Shown here: positions 49,136 through 63,300 of the stretch, piece by piece
How positions within the stretch are numbered: position 1 is the first letter of the stretch
How the letters are laid out: each line of letters opens with the position of its first letter
Assembly (NCBI GenBank): GCA_013398175.1
Contig: VZRZ01002554.1
Span: 434,001 to 498,000, forward strand
Direction of reading: 5' to 3'
Source of the DNA: Climacteris rufus
Taxonomy: Eukaryota; Chordata; Aves; Passeriformes; Climacteridae
Length of the DNA: 64,000 nucleotides
Program-made: the position numbers and the translations under genes
The notes under the pieces: model-generated
What the model was told of the DNA's origin: nothing
Seen by the model: the letters and a program-made list of their open reading frames with translations, nothing else
Databases searched by the model: none

Positions 49136-52100
49136 GTCAGATAGCAAATACACCCACACATTCCAGCACAGCCACACACAGTCCTTTGGATGTCCATGCT
49201 ATTTGCCTGATCCTCCTGGATTGACGACAGCATCAAGCTCTCTCCTTGCCTCTGCTTCTGGGATACTATCATTCTCCTCTCCCCTGCCTGCTTCTGGGTT
49301 CACCCTTCCAGTCTGCCTCCCTCCCTCTTCCCTGTATTCCTTGTTGTTCTCCCATGACGTAATTTGGAGAGCTGCTCTGAGAGGCACCGTCTCATCCACA
49401 CACGCCTCCATCTCCAGAGTTGGCGAAGACTTTGGGAAAGCATGGGATTGAGACCTTGATGTGCTGTTGTGTAGGTGGGCAGGGAGGTCTGTGCTGTTCC
49501 TCTCAGAAGCCCTCTGCTCCACCAGAAAAGCACGTTAGCCTTCGCCAGAGCTGAGCAACACAGAGACTTCCTAAAAATGCAACATGCTCATACCATTCAT
49601 CTCAATTGCTCTTCCCATGTTGTCCTGAGGAAAAAACTCCATCTTCTCTTCTCCTGATGTCCCTCAGCCCAGGAACAGAAATTTTGTGATGGAAAGGCAT
49701 CTGCACTTGGGTAAAGGGTCCTTGCAGAAAAATCACTCCTCCCTTCCCACACACAGAGCCACAACCTAGCTGCACAAGCTGGAAGGGTAATGCATTTTCT
49801 CTGGCAGCTGCCACCACAGACATAAGAGGCATGTTTGAGATAACAAGACTTCATTTCAAACAGGAATGGTTTTCATGGCAGGCACAGTGAATAAAAGGTA
49901 AGATGTCTATTCCTGCTTCAAGTCCTGCTCTCCCTAACACACATGGAAAAGAAACTCCAGACACACCAAAAACTTTGACAGAGTTAATGACGAGCCCAGG
50001 TTTAAAAACAGAAAATAATGCCTTAATCTTGGGTAAAAAAACAAACCCCAACAACAAAACCAAATGCAATCCATTAAAAGCAGATGAGAGGATATGAAAA
50101 ATGCTTTTGGAAGCTAAATAGTAGTAAAAACATTTTAAAACCCCCAACAAATTGGCAGAAGAGCCTAGTGAGTCATTTAATGCTCTCTGTGCAGGTGGCA
50201 TTACTGGCTGGGTAATTTATGCTTCTTCACAGCATGGTCGCCCAGGGAGGGTGTGTTCAAACCCACCGAGTTTTCAGCTCTGAAGAACTAAAGGCCCTTT
50301 TCTGGGCTCACTCAGACTGGAGGGAGGTTTTCTACCTACACTGGGGCCATGATAAAGCAGGTTGGGAAGTGGTTTTTGATAGGGAACCAAGCAGCTTTTG
50401 CAGAAAATCTGCTGTTCCCCAGTGCCAGCAGGGCAGGATCAGGCTGGAAAGCCCCAGCAGGAGCTGGGAGTCTTATGCACAGTCTCTTATGACCAAGAGA
50501 AAGGATGTCACATGAGAACAGTGAGTGAGAGACATTTGAAGAGTCTTATCACATGTAAAGGCTGAAGGAATAACTGTGTACAAAGTTTGCTTAGGGCTGA
50601 TGAAGGCCAGCAGCCTCTTCTCAGTGAAGAAGAAATGTGAAGCAGCCACTCTGGGAAGGACCAGCAAGCATTGTCAGACTCCTTCTTGCTCAGCTGCCCT
50701 CCTACTACCTTTTTGAGACCCTTATTTGTGGGGCTGTAGAGATATTTTTAGGTGGAGAGGTTTGACAAATCATGTGGGGCAACAGGAGACTGTTTCCCAT
50801 TAAGACCACCCACCCCAAAGACTGTCTTACCTTGTTCTTTCCTTCATGAGATCTCAGGAAAGTTGAAGCTACCCATTTAAAGTGGACCTTGCAATTTCTC
50901 AGTGGAAAAACACAGTCTCTCCAGCTTTGAACACCAGCTGGAAAGCCTGCTGCCCCTCACTCAGGCCCAAGAAGAGAGCCTGATTCCCAGCTGCACTTCC
51001 TGGGTGTGTCTGAGCCTTTTCCTGGCAGAGAGCATTAGGTATGTTGATAACTTCAGGTACTGGAGCAGTTGCAGTGCCTGGCACAGGTGGCTCAGGTATG
51101 ATGGGACTGTCAGTGCCTCTGAGGAGCCTGCACTGGCTACAGGGAATAAGCTATGGCCAATGCCAGTCCCAGTTGCCTACTGACCCATGGGGTTTGTCCT
51201 CAGATAGCCATGTTGGACAGCCACCATTTGGACAGTGACTGAAATTTAGATACTGACCTGAATGATTTACAGCTTCTATCTCATCTTGCCACAACTCCAT
51301 GAGAGATGAAGCAAAGCTGAAACAAGGTTGTGGTGTCTCTGCTTGCTGTGCTCTTGCTTATAAGGGCAGGAGCTGAACCAGAGCAAATCTCCTCTGTCTC
51401 CTGACAGCTGACCTGGCTACTTAGGTGGGATGAAGAGTGTTTGTAGAGATCTAGACCTTGCCCAAACTCAATATTCTGAGTTCAAAAGAGGCTTTACTCT
51501 GACTGAGACCCATTTCTTTAACTAGATGTTGATTAAAAGATGAACTGTCTGATTTATAGTTCTAGCTTTTGAGCAGGGAGAAGAAACCAGAGATGATGAA
51601 ATAGTCATAAGTTCAAAATTATTTTTAGTTTGCTAGTGTATGAATCTCAAATGACTAAAACAAATCCAGCTAGGATTAACAAACTGTACATATAGAATTG
51701 TATGCCTACAGTTAGAATCCCAAGTCCTCTTCTTCCAGCTGAAGCTTCATGCCATCTTCTTAACTGCAGCCACCCAATTTATTATTTTTTGCCTTGTAAC
51801 TGAGTATATCTGCTACCTAAGACCTTTCACAGGACAGAAAGGAAACTGGGTCCCCATTATTTGCACAGTTTCACAATTAATATTTACTCTTATCTGCTAA
51901 ATTTCATCTTCTCGACCATCACTGTATCACCTTCCTGGGAAAGCAGATTCTTCCTCTGGAGAAGTCCTGTTGCTCTGGTGCCACATAAAGGCATCAGATG
52001 TACTGCTCAATGTACAACTCACCTACATGACACATGGAGAGAAGGTGTATAGATAGGTAACTGGAAATGTGGGAGATTGGGCCCAAAGCAGGAAGGCATT

Positions 52101-55100
52101 AAACTGCCACTAAAAGTGGTAATTTACCATCAATGCCACCAGTATTGGCAGGCCTACCACAATTTCATAGTTCTGGGGAGAGACCTAGGCAGATGACAGA
52201 AGTGATTTCCCCAGCCTGGCGAGTGGCCCAGACATTTGTTTGGATCCCCTTTCACCAGGACACTGCTGTTTGGAAGCCCTTTTCAAAAGCATCATGAGAA
52301 CTTTCATTCCCACCAGTGGGAACAGGCACTCCCATTCTAACTGAAAGCAAGCTTCTTGAGACAAAACACAAGCTTTAACATCACACCAGGGACCAGAGGT
52401 CCTTAACTCAATAACACTGCTCCAGGCAGTCTGTTGGGTCTGGACTGGAAGGGTCCCCAAGCAGCAGGCAGAGACACTGTGGTGACACTGGGGTCACTTC
52501 CAGCAGTTACTCTTCTTTCTATTCCCCCTAAAGCTCAGAGCTTTTTTCTGCTTAGTCTTCTCCCACACTAGATCTTTCTTTATCACATGGAGGATTTCCG
52601 AGTTTTGAGGACTCTTCCATCCTTGGCAAAGCTGGACATCCCTTTCCTGATTCCACAAACCAGAGGAAAGAGGCCAAGAATGTCTTTAGGGACCTGACAC
52701 AAAACAATCTGAGTACATTAAACCAAAACAGCTACTAAGGAATTCATGTTTCACAGAGAGCATGACAAAACAGCATGCAAAGACACAGGATTGAACATCT
52801 TTCAGTCCCCAACTCAGAGGCCTATCCCACCCACTGCTCCTGGGTGACAGCAATGACAGAATGTCCTCAGACTGCCAAGATGAGAAACCATGCATTTACA
52901 CTGAGGGAGAAACATGTGACTGAGGAGTGTGGCTTGGCCTGAAATCCAGAGGCAGAGAGCCTCTTCAAGACTTGGTGTGTCTGGTCAGGCACGACACGTC
53001 CTGGCTTTGGAGCAGTTCTGTTATTTGTAACCCAGGTCCCAGTGTTAGCAAGGTAGGAGATCATGAAAACAGAGATGGGAACAGTTACATGAAGCTGCTC
53101 AAACTTACAAACTTCCAGTAAGTTTCAGGCTGAGCTTTGGATCAATTCTTATTCCTTCCGGATTGCTTCACTCATCCCTCCTGGGTACTCTTGATCAAAT
53201 CACAAAAATGCAGCAGATTCTTACAGTGTACTTTCTAATAAACCGTTTAGGAAAGCAGAGTTGACAGCATCATATAGTTTTTTCTTCTTTCTTCTTTTTT
53301 AAGCTAGCTCCACAGCCTCTGCCAAATTCAAGGATGCCAAATATGATCAGGCTTTGGATGGCACCATTCGTTTATGTCAATCCTCTTCGCACTAGATGAG
53401 CAGACAGGACATATGGACCTATCCTTAACAAAGTGCACACAAGAAATAAATGGGAGATTTCTGCAAATCAGTAAACTTCCAAGTGCACGGTTAACCCAAG
53501 GACTGCTAGATGCAGAGAGGATCTGCTCTAAGTCAAAGAAGGTGAGAAATGTTCCTTCACCTTCAGTTCCTGTAAGTACATCCTGGAAGAAGATACGGTA
53601 GAGAGGAGAGGTCTCCAAGACTATACTGTGCTGTGCTTCCTCTCCATGGACCAGAGTCTGGCAAATCAGCACCTCAGAGTGTGCTCAGCCTACACCTTAC
53701 CCTCGTGTCTTGAGGTTAGTCTGGTCATCTGAGCCATCTGGAGAGTACCCTGACTCCCCACAACCCTCCTACAATCTCAGAGGTGAAGAGCAGAACTGTG
53801 AGTCTGTGTTTGGGAAAACCTGTCTCTCTTGTGAGTAGAGAGAGAAGCTTAATCTGCTTAGCTTAATGAAGAGAAGGTGAAGACGTGATGCGACTGTAAT
53901 CTGTTAAGTACTACCACTGGGAGAAGGCTTTTAACAGTGGAGGGCTTTTTAATTCAGTAGACAGGCAGAATGAGAGCCAGTAGATAGAAGATGAAGGTGA
54001 GCAGACACAGTCTAGAAATAATGTGCATTTTTTTGGAAGCAGTGAAAACAATTAGCTATTAAAGAACCTATAGAGAGATGCTCTGGGTCCCCCACCTCCT
54101 GAAATCTTAAACAAAACCTAGTTATGTTTGAAATTACAGGTGTCACTGTGTCCGAAATGAGGGAAACCTGACAGAATTTCACACCATAGAGAAACCAGGA
54201 CACCTGCTTTAAAAAGTCCATGTATTTACCTTTGTTTCCTAAAGGTTTCTGCATGTCTGTTTAATAGCTGTCACCTTCCAGCCACAAGTTTTGCATCGTG
54301 CAGTTACACACATTCTTCACAGGAGAATGTCACTCAGGCTTTTAATCATTTGCACACACTCCTCCTCTCCCACTTCCATTTTCAAGGGCCCTAAGGTACC
54401 CATGACCTCTGCTCCATGGCTATATGTGAACAGAATAACTTGCCTCCTCTTGCAGCCCAACCACCTGCTCTCTTCTTCTACCATTTTCTCCCTGAATCTC
54501 TTGGGCACAGAAATTCCCTGTCTCTCCCCTGGATGCTCTCAGAGGCTGCAAATGCATCTCAATCCTGCCAGAACATCTGGCTTCCAGTTTGGAATGTGTT
54601 TCTCCCTGTTTTCGTGCTTGCTGGGGCATAAGGAGAATCTCTCTGCTGTTCAGGCTCACACTGAGTCCCAGATGCCTGTCCATCTCCCACCTGGACACAG
54701 TTTTTCTGGCCAAGTTGCTACACTCTGAAAAACAGAAAAAGCTCCACAAGCTAGAAAGTCTTACCGGCATCCATCTGGTGACCAAAGGGCACTGTTGAGA
54801 AAATCAAGGACTTTGTCTCCCAGTTACTGCAGTCATGGCAATGACCTATCCCACGGGCTTTTTCCATTCTCACTGGTACACTGAGCACTTGTCAGAGACA
54901 CTTTGGCAGTCCAGCTCTGGAGCCCTTCCTTGGGGCACAAAGTGCTTGTGCTCTGATGCTGGCAGAAATGCACACACCAGTTCCCACCTGCCCCAGTTTT
55001 CCCAGTGACCCCCAACAGCCTGACCAGTTCTACAGCTCAAACTCTGTGACATCTACAAGAATGTAGCATGGAAGCATTCAAAACAATGCTCAGCCACACC

Positions 55101-58100
55101 TGAAGTATCAACCTTTGTCCAGAACTGCAGTTTTTTGGATCATCCCAGAACACGTCAAATATACTCAATTAGTTCAGCAGCACTACTGAATGGAATTCTT
55201 TCCTCTCTCCTGCAGTCAGAGCTACCCTACCTCTGCCCCATCACTGCCATTTCTGTAGTGTTGCATCTTCCCCCACCATCACTTGTCTCATCTCATCAGA
55301 TACACAGAGTCACACCCGGTTTTGTTCTTCTCCTTTTCAGCAAGGTTTGTAATGGGAATGATGCTTACAAGACTGCATAGTTGGTAATACATGGACTGTA
55401 TAAAACCCTCAATAAATAATTTTTTAGTCACTGGCCACTTTCAGCCAAACTTGGCAAGGATAGGAGGATTCTAAGACAAAATTGCTTATGTGTCTTGAAA
55501 ATAAGGGAATGCATACAAGAGAGAAACCTTATTAAAACTGTCAGAGTAGGAAAATCAATGCACTGAGCTGAATTCCTTTTTAGACTTTGGAGTATCCACA
55601 CAAAATGGAGAGGACACAAAGACAGGTTTAGAAATCCTTGGTATCCTGGAACCTGCTCTAGTTCACATGGTTAGGCACCAGAGAATTTGACTGCAAGGCA
55701 CAGAGGAAAGCAGTCTTCATCAGCCTTGATCCACTTTTTCTTAAAGACCTCCCTGAAGACCCCAGGTCTTTTCTCTCGGAAACCACAGAGCTGGGACCAG
55801 CTGCTGGCATGGGACACAGTGTTGGTGAGGATCCTCCCATCCTGAAGACATCTAACAAGCAGGAAGAACACATTTTCCAGGCTTCTTTGGAGTTCCCTCT
55901 CTGCCTGAAAAGCAGCTATGTCACTCTGTGCGACTGGGTGATGTGCTGCAGAGCAGAGAAGGCGGAGACTTCACCAAAAGACAGCCTGGGAGATTTCCCT
56001 CCACAGGGAACCCGTAGGTGTTTGGGGGTTTTACTATATGAGGAAAACTCGTCTGCCAAGAGCAGAGGGAAATCCAGGGACTGCGGATTCCTGCCTTGTG
56101 CAAAGCCACCCAGCAGGACAGCACTCTCAAGGCAGAGCTGGAGAGCTGAACGATGGGTCCAGCAAGAGCTAATACAGCCACTGGGACTGAGAAAACATCC
56201 CAACAGGGTCACTGCTCTGGCACTAGATCAGAAGTGACTGTCCCCCAGCTGTGACTGTGCCCCCCAGCCTGAGCAGGATGCCGAGAGCACAGAGTGCTCC
56301 GAGACACACAGCTCCTACTTCGTGCAAACGTGCCCTGCACAGCTTGGACAGCCTCAGGGGTCCTGCTCCTTCATAATGACCTGGTGTTATGTGTGACTGT
56401 GACATGGCTTCTGGCCACACACTGTTCCCACGTGAGGGCAATCCTTGGACTTGGACTCCCCCTTGGATTTATCCACAAGCCCAGTAATTCACTTGTCTTG
56501 GCTGCTCCTGGAATGGTGTGCTCTGTGCTGTCATGCTTTCCCAGGGATAACCCAGGGGTTGTCAGCCACACTTGGATTTAATCTTTGCAAAGCTGGGGCA
56601 TGCCACACAGAAAAGCAGAGCAAAAGACTCTGCAGGTGACATCCATAGAAGAGGAGAGGAAAATAAAAAGGTGTAAGAACAAGAAAATGCATGCACTGGA
56701 CATTGTTGCAATAAACCCCACCTCTTCTCCTTCCTTCCCTCACAGTGACAGCCTGTCCGCAGACTCCCTCACCAGCATTCCCATCCTGTGCTGGAGCAGC
56801 TCCAGCTTGGAGAATGCCATGCCCGCATGTCCCTATCCTTCAGTTGAGCTCTGCCTGGGGACCATCAAATCTGCTTGTGCTGATGCTGACACCAATTAAC
56901 AGCAACAGCGTGGCCGGGGCACTGCTGGGATGTAAATCCAGTGATGGGAAGGCATTGGCAGCCAGTGCTGCTGCACAGGAGGGCTCGGTATGAGAGGCCG
57001 CATCAATGTGCATTTTTCTGGCACAGGCAAACACTCTGCCTGTGCAGGGAGCAGCTGAGCTCTGGGCCTGGTGTGCAAACCAGGAATCACCCAGCTGCCT
57101 TTAGCTCTGCTGAAAACCTGTGCTTCCTTCTGTTGAAGACTGCCACTGACTCCAGATACAGCCAGAGCCTTTGTCTCAAGCTGCAGAGACCGAAGCAGTG
57201 TCTGGGAGAGGCACTGGTGTACAACCCTGTATGTGGAACCATCAGACAGAGACTGGGAGTCACTGTGGCAGCAAGAAAGCGTCAGTGCTTGATCCCCAGG
57301 GCCTTTGAACTCTGTTCTCAATCTCCACTTTGCATCCTGCTGCTCAGAGAAAGAGCATCAAAAGGTGTAGATCGTTACAGAGGCAGAGGAGGAGGAAGGG
57401 TTGGGAAGAAGAGAGTGCTGAGGCTCCCAGCACAGTGGGAGGAACAGAGAGGGGGATGCTGGGGACATAAACAGCAATCACTCTCAAAGGGAAACTGGAA
57501 GGGTTTTGTGCATGATTTTCCAGTTTTTCCTACCTACCCAGTCTCCCTGTTCACTCGGTGACACTTAGAGCAGTCTCCTGGAAAGACATTTTTGCACCGA
57601 GTGCTGCTGCCTTTCATGTTTTCCAGGGCTGAGGCAGCTGCAGCAGGAACAGGAGGGGAGGAGAGCCACAACCAGGTCAGTGCTGGGCCTGCTCAGTGCC
57701 CCAGGCACAAGGAGTGGAGAGAGGAAAGAGGTTTCTTTTGGTTCTCCTGATTAAACTGCAGCTGGCTTTATTTCCCATTACATTGTTCCTCTGAAATGCC
57801 AGGCTGCACACGTGAATTTGCTACCGTGAGGCTACTTCTCCAGAAGAGGTTGCTACATAAATGCATTTATTTTAATGAGGAAACAAGTGCTATGGAAGGA
57901 TTTGTTCTGAAACCCAGGGAGATACAGGAGCTTGTTAAAGAGGCATTACACGAACAAGTCCTATCCATCCCTGACTGCCAGTGGGTTTGAGACCCAAGTA
58001 CTGGGCTCTGCCTGCTTTTTCAGACCAGGAGCTGGGTCTTCAGGGTGTTCCACCTGGTTGCCAGCTACAGTTCTGTAAAATACCTTACTATACCCAGGTG

Positions 58101-58404
58101 CCATCAAAAACCAGGCATGAATGCACTTGTGGGCATCCATGCTTATTTGAAGATAATAGTTTGAATAAAGCTCCAGGACACAATGAAAAGTCACTTAATG
58201 CCAAGAAGATTATGATCTATTGGACAGTGAGGTTCATTAAAGGGAAGGGCTGGCAAGCTAGAAAGAGTGAAAAACTGCATATCCTGAAGCTGAACTTCCC
58301 GAGAAGACCCATATCTGGAGCAGCACGTTTTCCTTTAACAGCCATTACAGGCTGGGATGTAAAGCAGAGGAGGGGGGTGAGTCATTATGACCTTTCTTTC
58401 CCCT

Positions 58405-58432
58405 TACCAGTTAAGGAAACTGAGGCACAGGC
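58405..58432 (+). repeat. Possible MIR-type SINE core
   Basis: AAGGAAACTGAGGCACAG matches the best-conserved stretch of MIR, with little similarity outside it. A chance match cannot be excluded. Confidence 0.3.
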
Positions 58433-58499
58433 AGCCAATTAAATGGAGATAATCAGTGCATTTCTGAGAGCTAATGTGGAGACACCCAAACTTCTCTTC

Positions 58500-58600
58500 C
58501 AGGCCATAAACATCTGTAGTTAATGACAAAATGTTAATTACTGGCAATCAGCTAATGAGGGTAAAAGCTGAACTAATTTTCTGCTGCCTGAAATGCTACT
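58500..58600. promoter_or_regulatory. TAAT-rich candidate regulatory block
   Basis: AGTTAATGACA, TGTTAATTACTGG, AGCTAATGAGG and AACTAATTTT are four homeodomain-type cores within about 75 bp of otherwise unremarkable sequence. No promoter or exon is attached. Confidence 0.3.
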
Positions 58601-60347
58601 CTAGACCGTGTTTTGCCCATCAGCTGAACTGCTATTTAAAAAGAGGATGAAAAGGAAAAGGAAAAAAAGCATTTTGGCACCTCGCTCTGCCTCCTCTGCC
58701 AGACCAGATTAGTGCAGGGGGGAAATTCTCTGGTGTAGACAAGCCCTGGTTCATTTTGCCATGTCAGGCAGGGAATCAGCTACAAGCTGAACACAAGGCC
58801 CTGCTACCCAGTCCTGCCTCCCACTGGGATCAGCTCAAATGACTACGCAAGGGTGGAAATTCTGGTTCTTCCTTTGGCTCAGGAGAGACTCTGCACAGCT
58901 GTGTTCCCCATAGAAGGACAGGGACAATTCGCTGCCCCTCTTTTTGCCCATCTAGGGTCTCAGCCCCACTCAGCTACGGCACAGGCAGGTCTAAATCACC
59001 CCCTTCTTGCATTTTGTAGAGGCAGCTGGAGATGACCCTCCTGGAACAGTAAGCCAGCACGTATTCCTGCTGTGGATGAGTAACCAGCAGCCATTCTGGA
59101 GGAGGCTATGCGCTACCGCTGGGCAGAATGATTCATCTCTATGTCATGGCCATGGTAGCAATAGCCCTGTAACAAAAGGCAGAGCCATGGGGTAATTTGT
59201 CATTATGGTGACTATCAGCCTTGGACTGATCAGCCTGGGTGCTCACATCTCTGACACCTGCATTAAAACCTCTCCATGGCACCAAGGTGGGGAAGACACC
59301 AAGCTGGGGTCACTGAGGATCTGGTCCGAGTGGAGACTGAATCAGTATATGCTACAAAGTGGTTTTGGGGTTATGGAGATGAGCTAGGGGTTTGGAGATC
59401 AGCTGTCAGTGTTGCCTATGACACAGTAAAACCAACTTTGACTGGCACTGTGCTTTACCCAGCTCTGGCACAGCGGGTTCATGGTAGCTCCACACTTAGG
59501 GAGCAGAAATGCCAGGCTGAATCTCATGCAGGATAAGCAGCTAAATGTCCCTTATCCTCCGACTCAGTTGCCAGGGACAGCTACTTCTAAAAATTGCTAG
59601 TTCCAAAATTCCGTTTTAAATCTGCTATTTCAGATCAGTCCCAAGCTCTCACTTGGAGCCCACATGGCAGGGATTTGTCTGTGGCCTCTTTCCTATGGTC
59701 ACATCAAACCAGGTTTCTCATGCAGCACATCCCAACTGCTGTCCTATGAGCCCTTCTTCACACCTTTGGGGGAGCCCAGGCCGACACACAGGTGGCTGCC
59801 ATGGCCCTCCACTGCACTCCTCCAACCTGGTGGGTGCCTTCAGGCACTAATGCCAGCAGATGTGTTTTTTGTCAAGCTACCAGCTGGAGAAAACTCCTCC
59901 TGATTAGGCTGATTCCCAGCTTTTTGATAAAGCTCACCCTTTTCCACTCACCTCCCCGCTCCCGCGATGCTGTCAATCAAGTGCTACTGCTGGTGCAATT
60001 AATTCCATCTCCCTCTGCAGCCCCAGTTCACTGCGTGCAGGGACAGCTATCACATTTCATGCTCTAAAGGGCTTAACACCCTGCTACACACATATACATC
60101 TGCACACTAGCAGGGTGGCCAGGACAGCGACTGGAAACAGACCAAAGGAATTGGAGACCTCAGAGACAAGGCCACCCTAAATCAGATTTAGGGTGTGAGA
60201 GGACAAAGCACATATGAACTGTTTCTGTGCAGAGTGGCACACGCTGTCCATAAAACACATAAGCCTTTTATCCAGGTCAGGGCTGCATCTACCCCACAGC
60301 CCCATGGGTCAGGGTCACCTGAGCTCTGCATCTTCTCACTGGGGATG

Positions 60348-60362
60348 CAGCAGCAGCAGCAG
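60348..60362 (+). repeat. Short (CAG)5 run
   Basis: Five uninterrupted CAG triplets in a noncoding context. The run is too short to be remarkable. Confidence 0.8.
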
Positions 60363-63300
60363 CGTCCTGGTCATTCTTTCCCCAGTTAAAAACTACCTGC
60401 CTTGCAAAGGAGCCAGGTGGAGAGGTAACTGGAGGACAGCAAAGATGTTTAGTGTTTAGCTCCATGCAGAGCATCCCCTGCCTTGGAACTAAAGCTGGGG
60501 GTCGGCTATACACGCTGAGCCAAGCCAAGCCAGGATGGACACATCCCACCATGCAGCATTTCCACAGATGGCTGTGCCAGCCCTGAACCTGCGGAGCTAT
60601 AGTGAGTCCAGGGGTAGCTTAAAGGGGGAGACCATTTTGGTACTGGGACTCAGAGCCAGCACTGCCATAAATTCAAACACCAATTCCTCCACGTCTCCTG
60701 CAATACTCTTCCAAGCAGCTCCAGAACTCCCCAAATTCAGCACATTTCCCAGCAATACCACCACCCTCTGGACTGATGCCATGGAAAAATACTTCTGGGT
60801 TACTGCTGCCAACAGCTCCCCAGCTGACTGTAGTGCAAAAATCCTACAGGTCACTTCAGCTTACGATATTCAGGCTAGATTTTACAAAGGGGCTCTCTGG
60901 CTCAGCTCGGCAAGAGCAAACGAGCTGTGTGACTGGCGTTGCAGGGGTTCAGCACCTCTCACTTCTCCTGCGTTAGCACAACATGGCTGGTGCACCCGAT
61001 GCTGCAAGATCAAGTCAATAACTACTACTGTTATTATCTTTATTAATCAATAATAATATCCTTATTTCCTCTTGTGGGGCTTCCCAGCATATCCTTTCTT
61101 ATTTTTCCTCTCTTATTTACATTCCAAGCTTACAGTTAGATCTGGGCAAGCGGCTGCCGGCACTGACCCACTGCCGAAACCCAGCTGCACTCTTGCATAG
61201 TCCCTTTCAAAGCAGGAACGATTCAACCAGACTGCCTGCAAGGAGGGAGCCTCATGGAGCTGGGGCCAAAGCCGTCAGCTCCTGTAGGCAGCTCCGTCTG
61301 AGCAGAAAGTACCTAACGTTCCTCCAGGGAGACACCGAGCCATCTGCAGCAGCTGTAAAAATATATAAAATGAGGCAAGGTTAATAGTGGCTATCATGGG
61401 CATGTGCGCCTGTGGCTCCCTCTTTCATGCTGTCTGAGGGTGTGTAACTGTCCATGCCTTTACCCTGATGGTCTCCCTGGGGAGAAGGGACAGCACAGTG
61501 TCCCCATCGCCCAGGCAGGAGCTGGTGTGTGGGCAGAGACTCGCTGGAGCTCTCTAGCAGAGCAGAGATCTATGCCACAGGCTTCCAAATGCCAGGTGAG
61601 AGGTTTTGTATTGGCACCATCCTTCCTTTCTTTAACCAGCCTGTATGCCCCTCTCTGGCTTCACATTCAGCCCCTTTCTAATGAAACCAGCTGGTCCTAC
61701 CCTGCCTGGCAACACCCCTTCAAAAGCCACGGCAAATTCCTGAGCTGAGCCACGTTTTAGCAGTAAGAAACGACCACTCCATGAGAGAGCTCTTGCTCTT
61801 CGGGAGAACAAAACTCGTTCTGCTTAATTGCTCCTGGCAGCGCACTCTACCATAATGAAGGTGACAGGGAAAGGCAGCGCTGCTTCTTTGCACTGAGCCT
61901 CAAAATCCATCCTTTTGTGCTAAAAGCACAATGCGAGGCCAGGCTCACTCCTTCAAGTCACTCGCGCTGTGGAAAGCAGTGCCTGCATTGAGCCCAAATC
62001 TGCCTTGCACACATCCCCAGCTCTGAGCGCTGGGAGGAGGCTCGTCTCACTTTATTTTTAATCCCATGAAAAGCCACGAGTGAGAATTTGAATTGTGGAA
62101 AGGCTTTTTCATAGCCCCTTTGGACTCTGTTTCATGCACCCAGAGGGCTTTGCAATAGTTAACTTTGCCTCCCAGCTCCCGGGAGGGAGTGAGGGATGGA
62201 GGGAGGTGTTACTATTTGCGGTTTGCCAAGAGGACTGTGAGGTGGATGGCTGAGAAATAAAGTCTGTGGCCTGATGGTGCTTCTTGAAAGCATTAACACA
62301 CTTTCTTCCTTCTCACCCACAGGCACAGTGATGTTTCGCACTTCTGCTTGGGTCTGGCTCTCTGGAGACCTGATAGCTGTTCCCTAATGCCTCTCCTTTC
62401 ACAGCAGCTTAAATAAGAGTCAGAGCCAGTGCCACAATCAGGAAAATGGCTCCTTTGGCACCAAACCCCACGTGGAGCCCGGGAAAGCTGACCCTGTCCA
62501 GTTGTGGCACCTAATCCAAACTCATGGATCCAAACTCATTGTAGGAGAACAGGAAAGAAATTTTAAAAGAGGAAATTAATAGCTATTTAAAGGAATATGA
62601 ATCAAATATTTCACATTTTTTGAGTCCTTATTCTGGTTAAGATTTTGTGCACACAAAACCAAATAGGTCTCAAGTAGCCTGGACTTGTGGGCAGGCTAGC
62701 CACTGGTCAAGATTTCCTGGCCATCCCCAGTGCAGGAGCTCCCTGAGTCTCTCCCCAGCAAAAGCAGGTAGGGAAAAAATTCTCTGCCTGCTGGTGCTGG
62801 GTATGCTCAGGAGTCACAGGGCAGCCAGACCTGGCCAGCTGAGGCCATGCTGCCTGGCCAGAGCCTCCCTCCTCACCCGGCTCCTCCACTGGGGCAGGCT
62901 GCATTTTAGCATCACTTTCTCCCTTGGCAGAACAGCACCAGATTAAAAACTTTTCATGTAGTTCCTTGAGGGAGACAATAAGCAGCATTTCAATGCATGC
63001 TTCAAGTGACCACACTCATGCCTTTTGATAGCTGAACTCCACAGAAAGAAACAAGCATCCGGAGGCAAACAGGGAAGGTATTTTTCCTTGAAAGAAGGTG
63101 CTGTAGTGAGGCAGAGATATATATATTTTCTTGTCTTTCTTTGAACATCACAAATGAAATCCATTAAGCAGTGATGAGCAGACGGCACTGAAAACAAACA
63201 CCAAATTAAGCACACCCACTCTAAGGGAGAGGTTTTGCCTGCCTTCTCCTCCCACACTCCTGCCAGGAAGGAAGGTGAAGATGAAGGAAGGGCACCGGGA

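Noticed and set aside
56941..57561. 206-codon plus-strand open frame
   Set aside because: No recognisable family, low-complexity charged segments and no flanking promoter or splice pattern. Length is within chance for G+C-moderate intronic DNA of this size.
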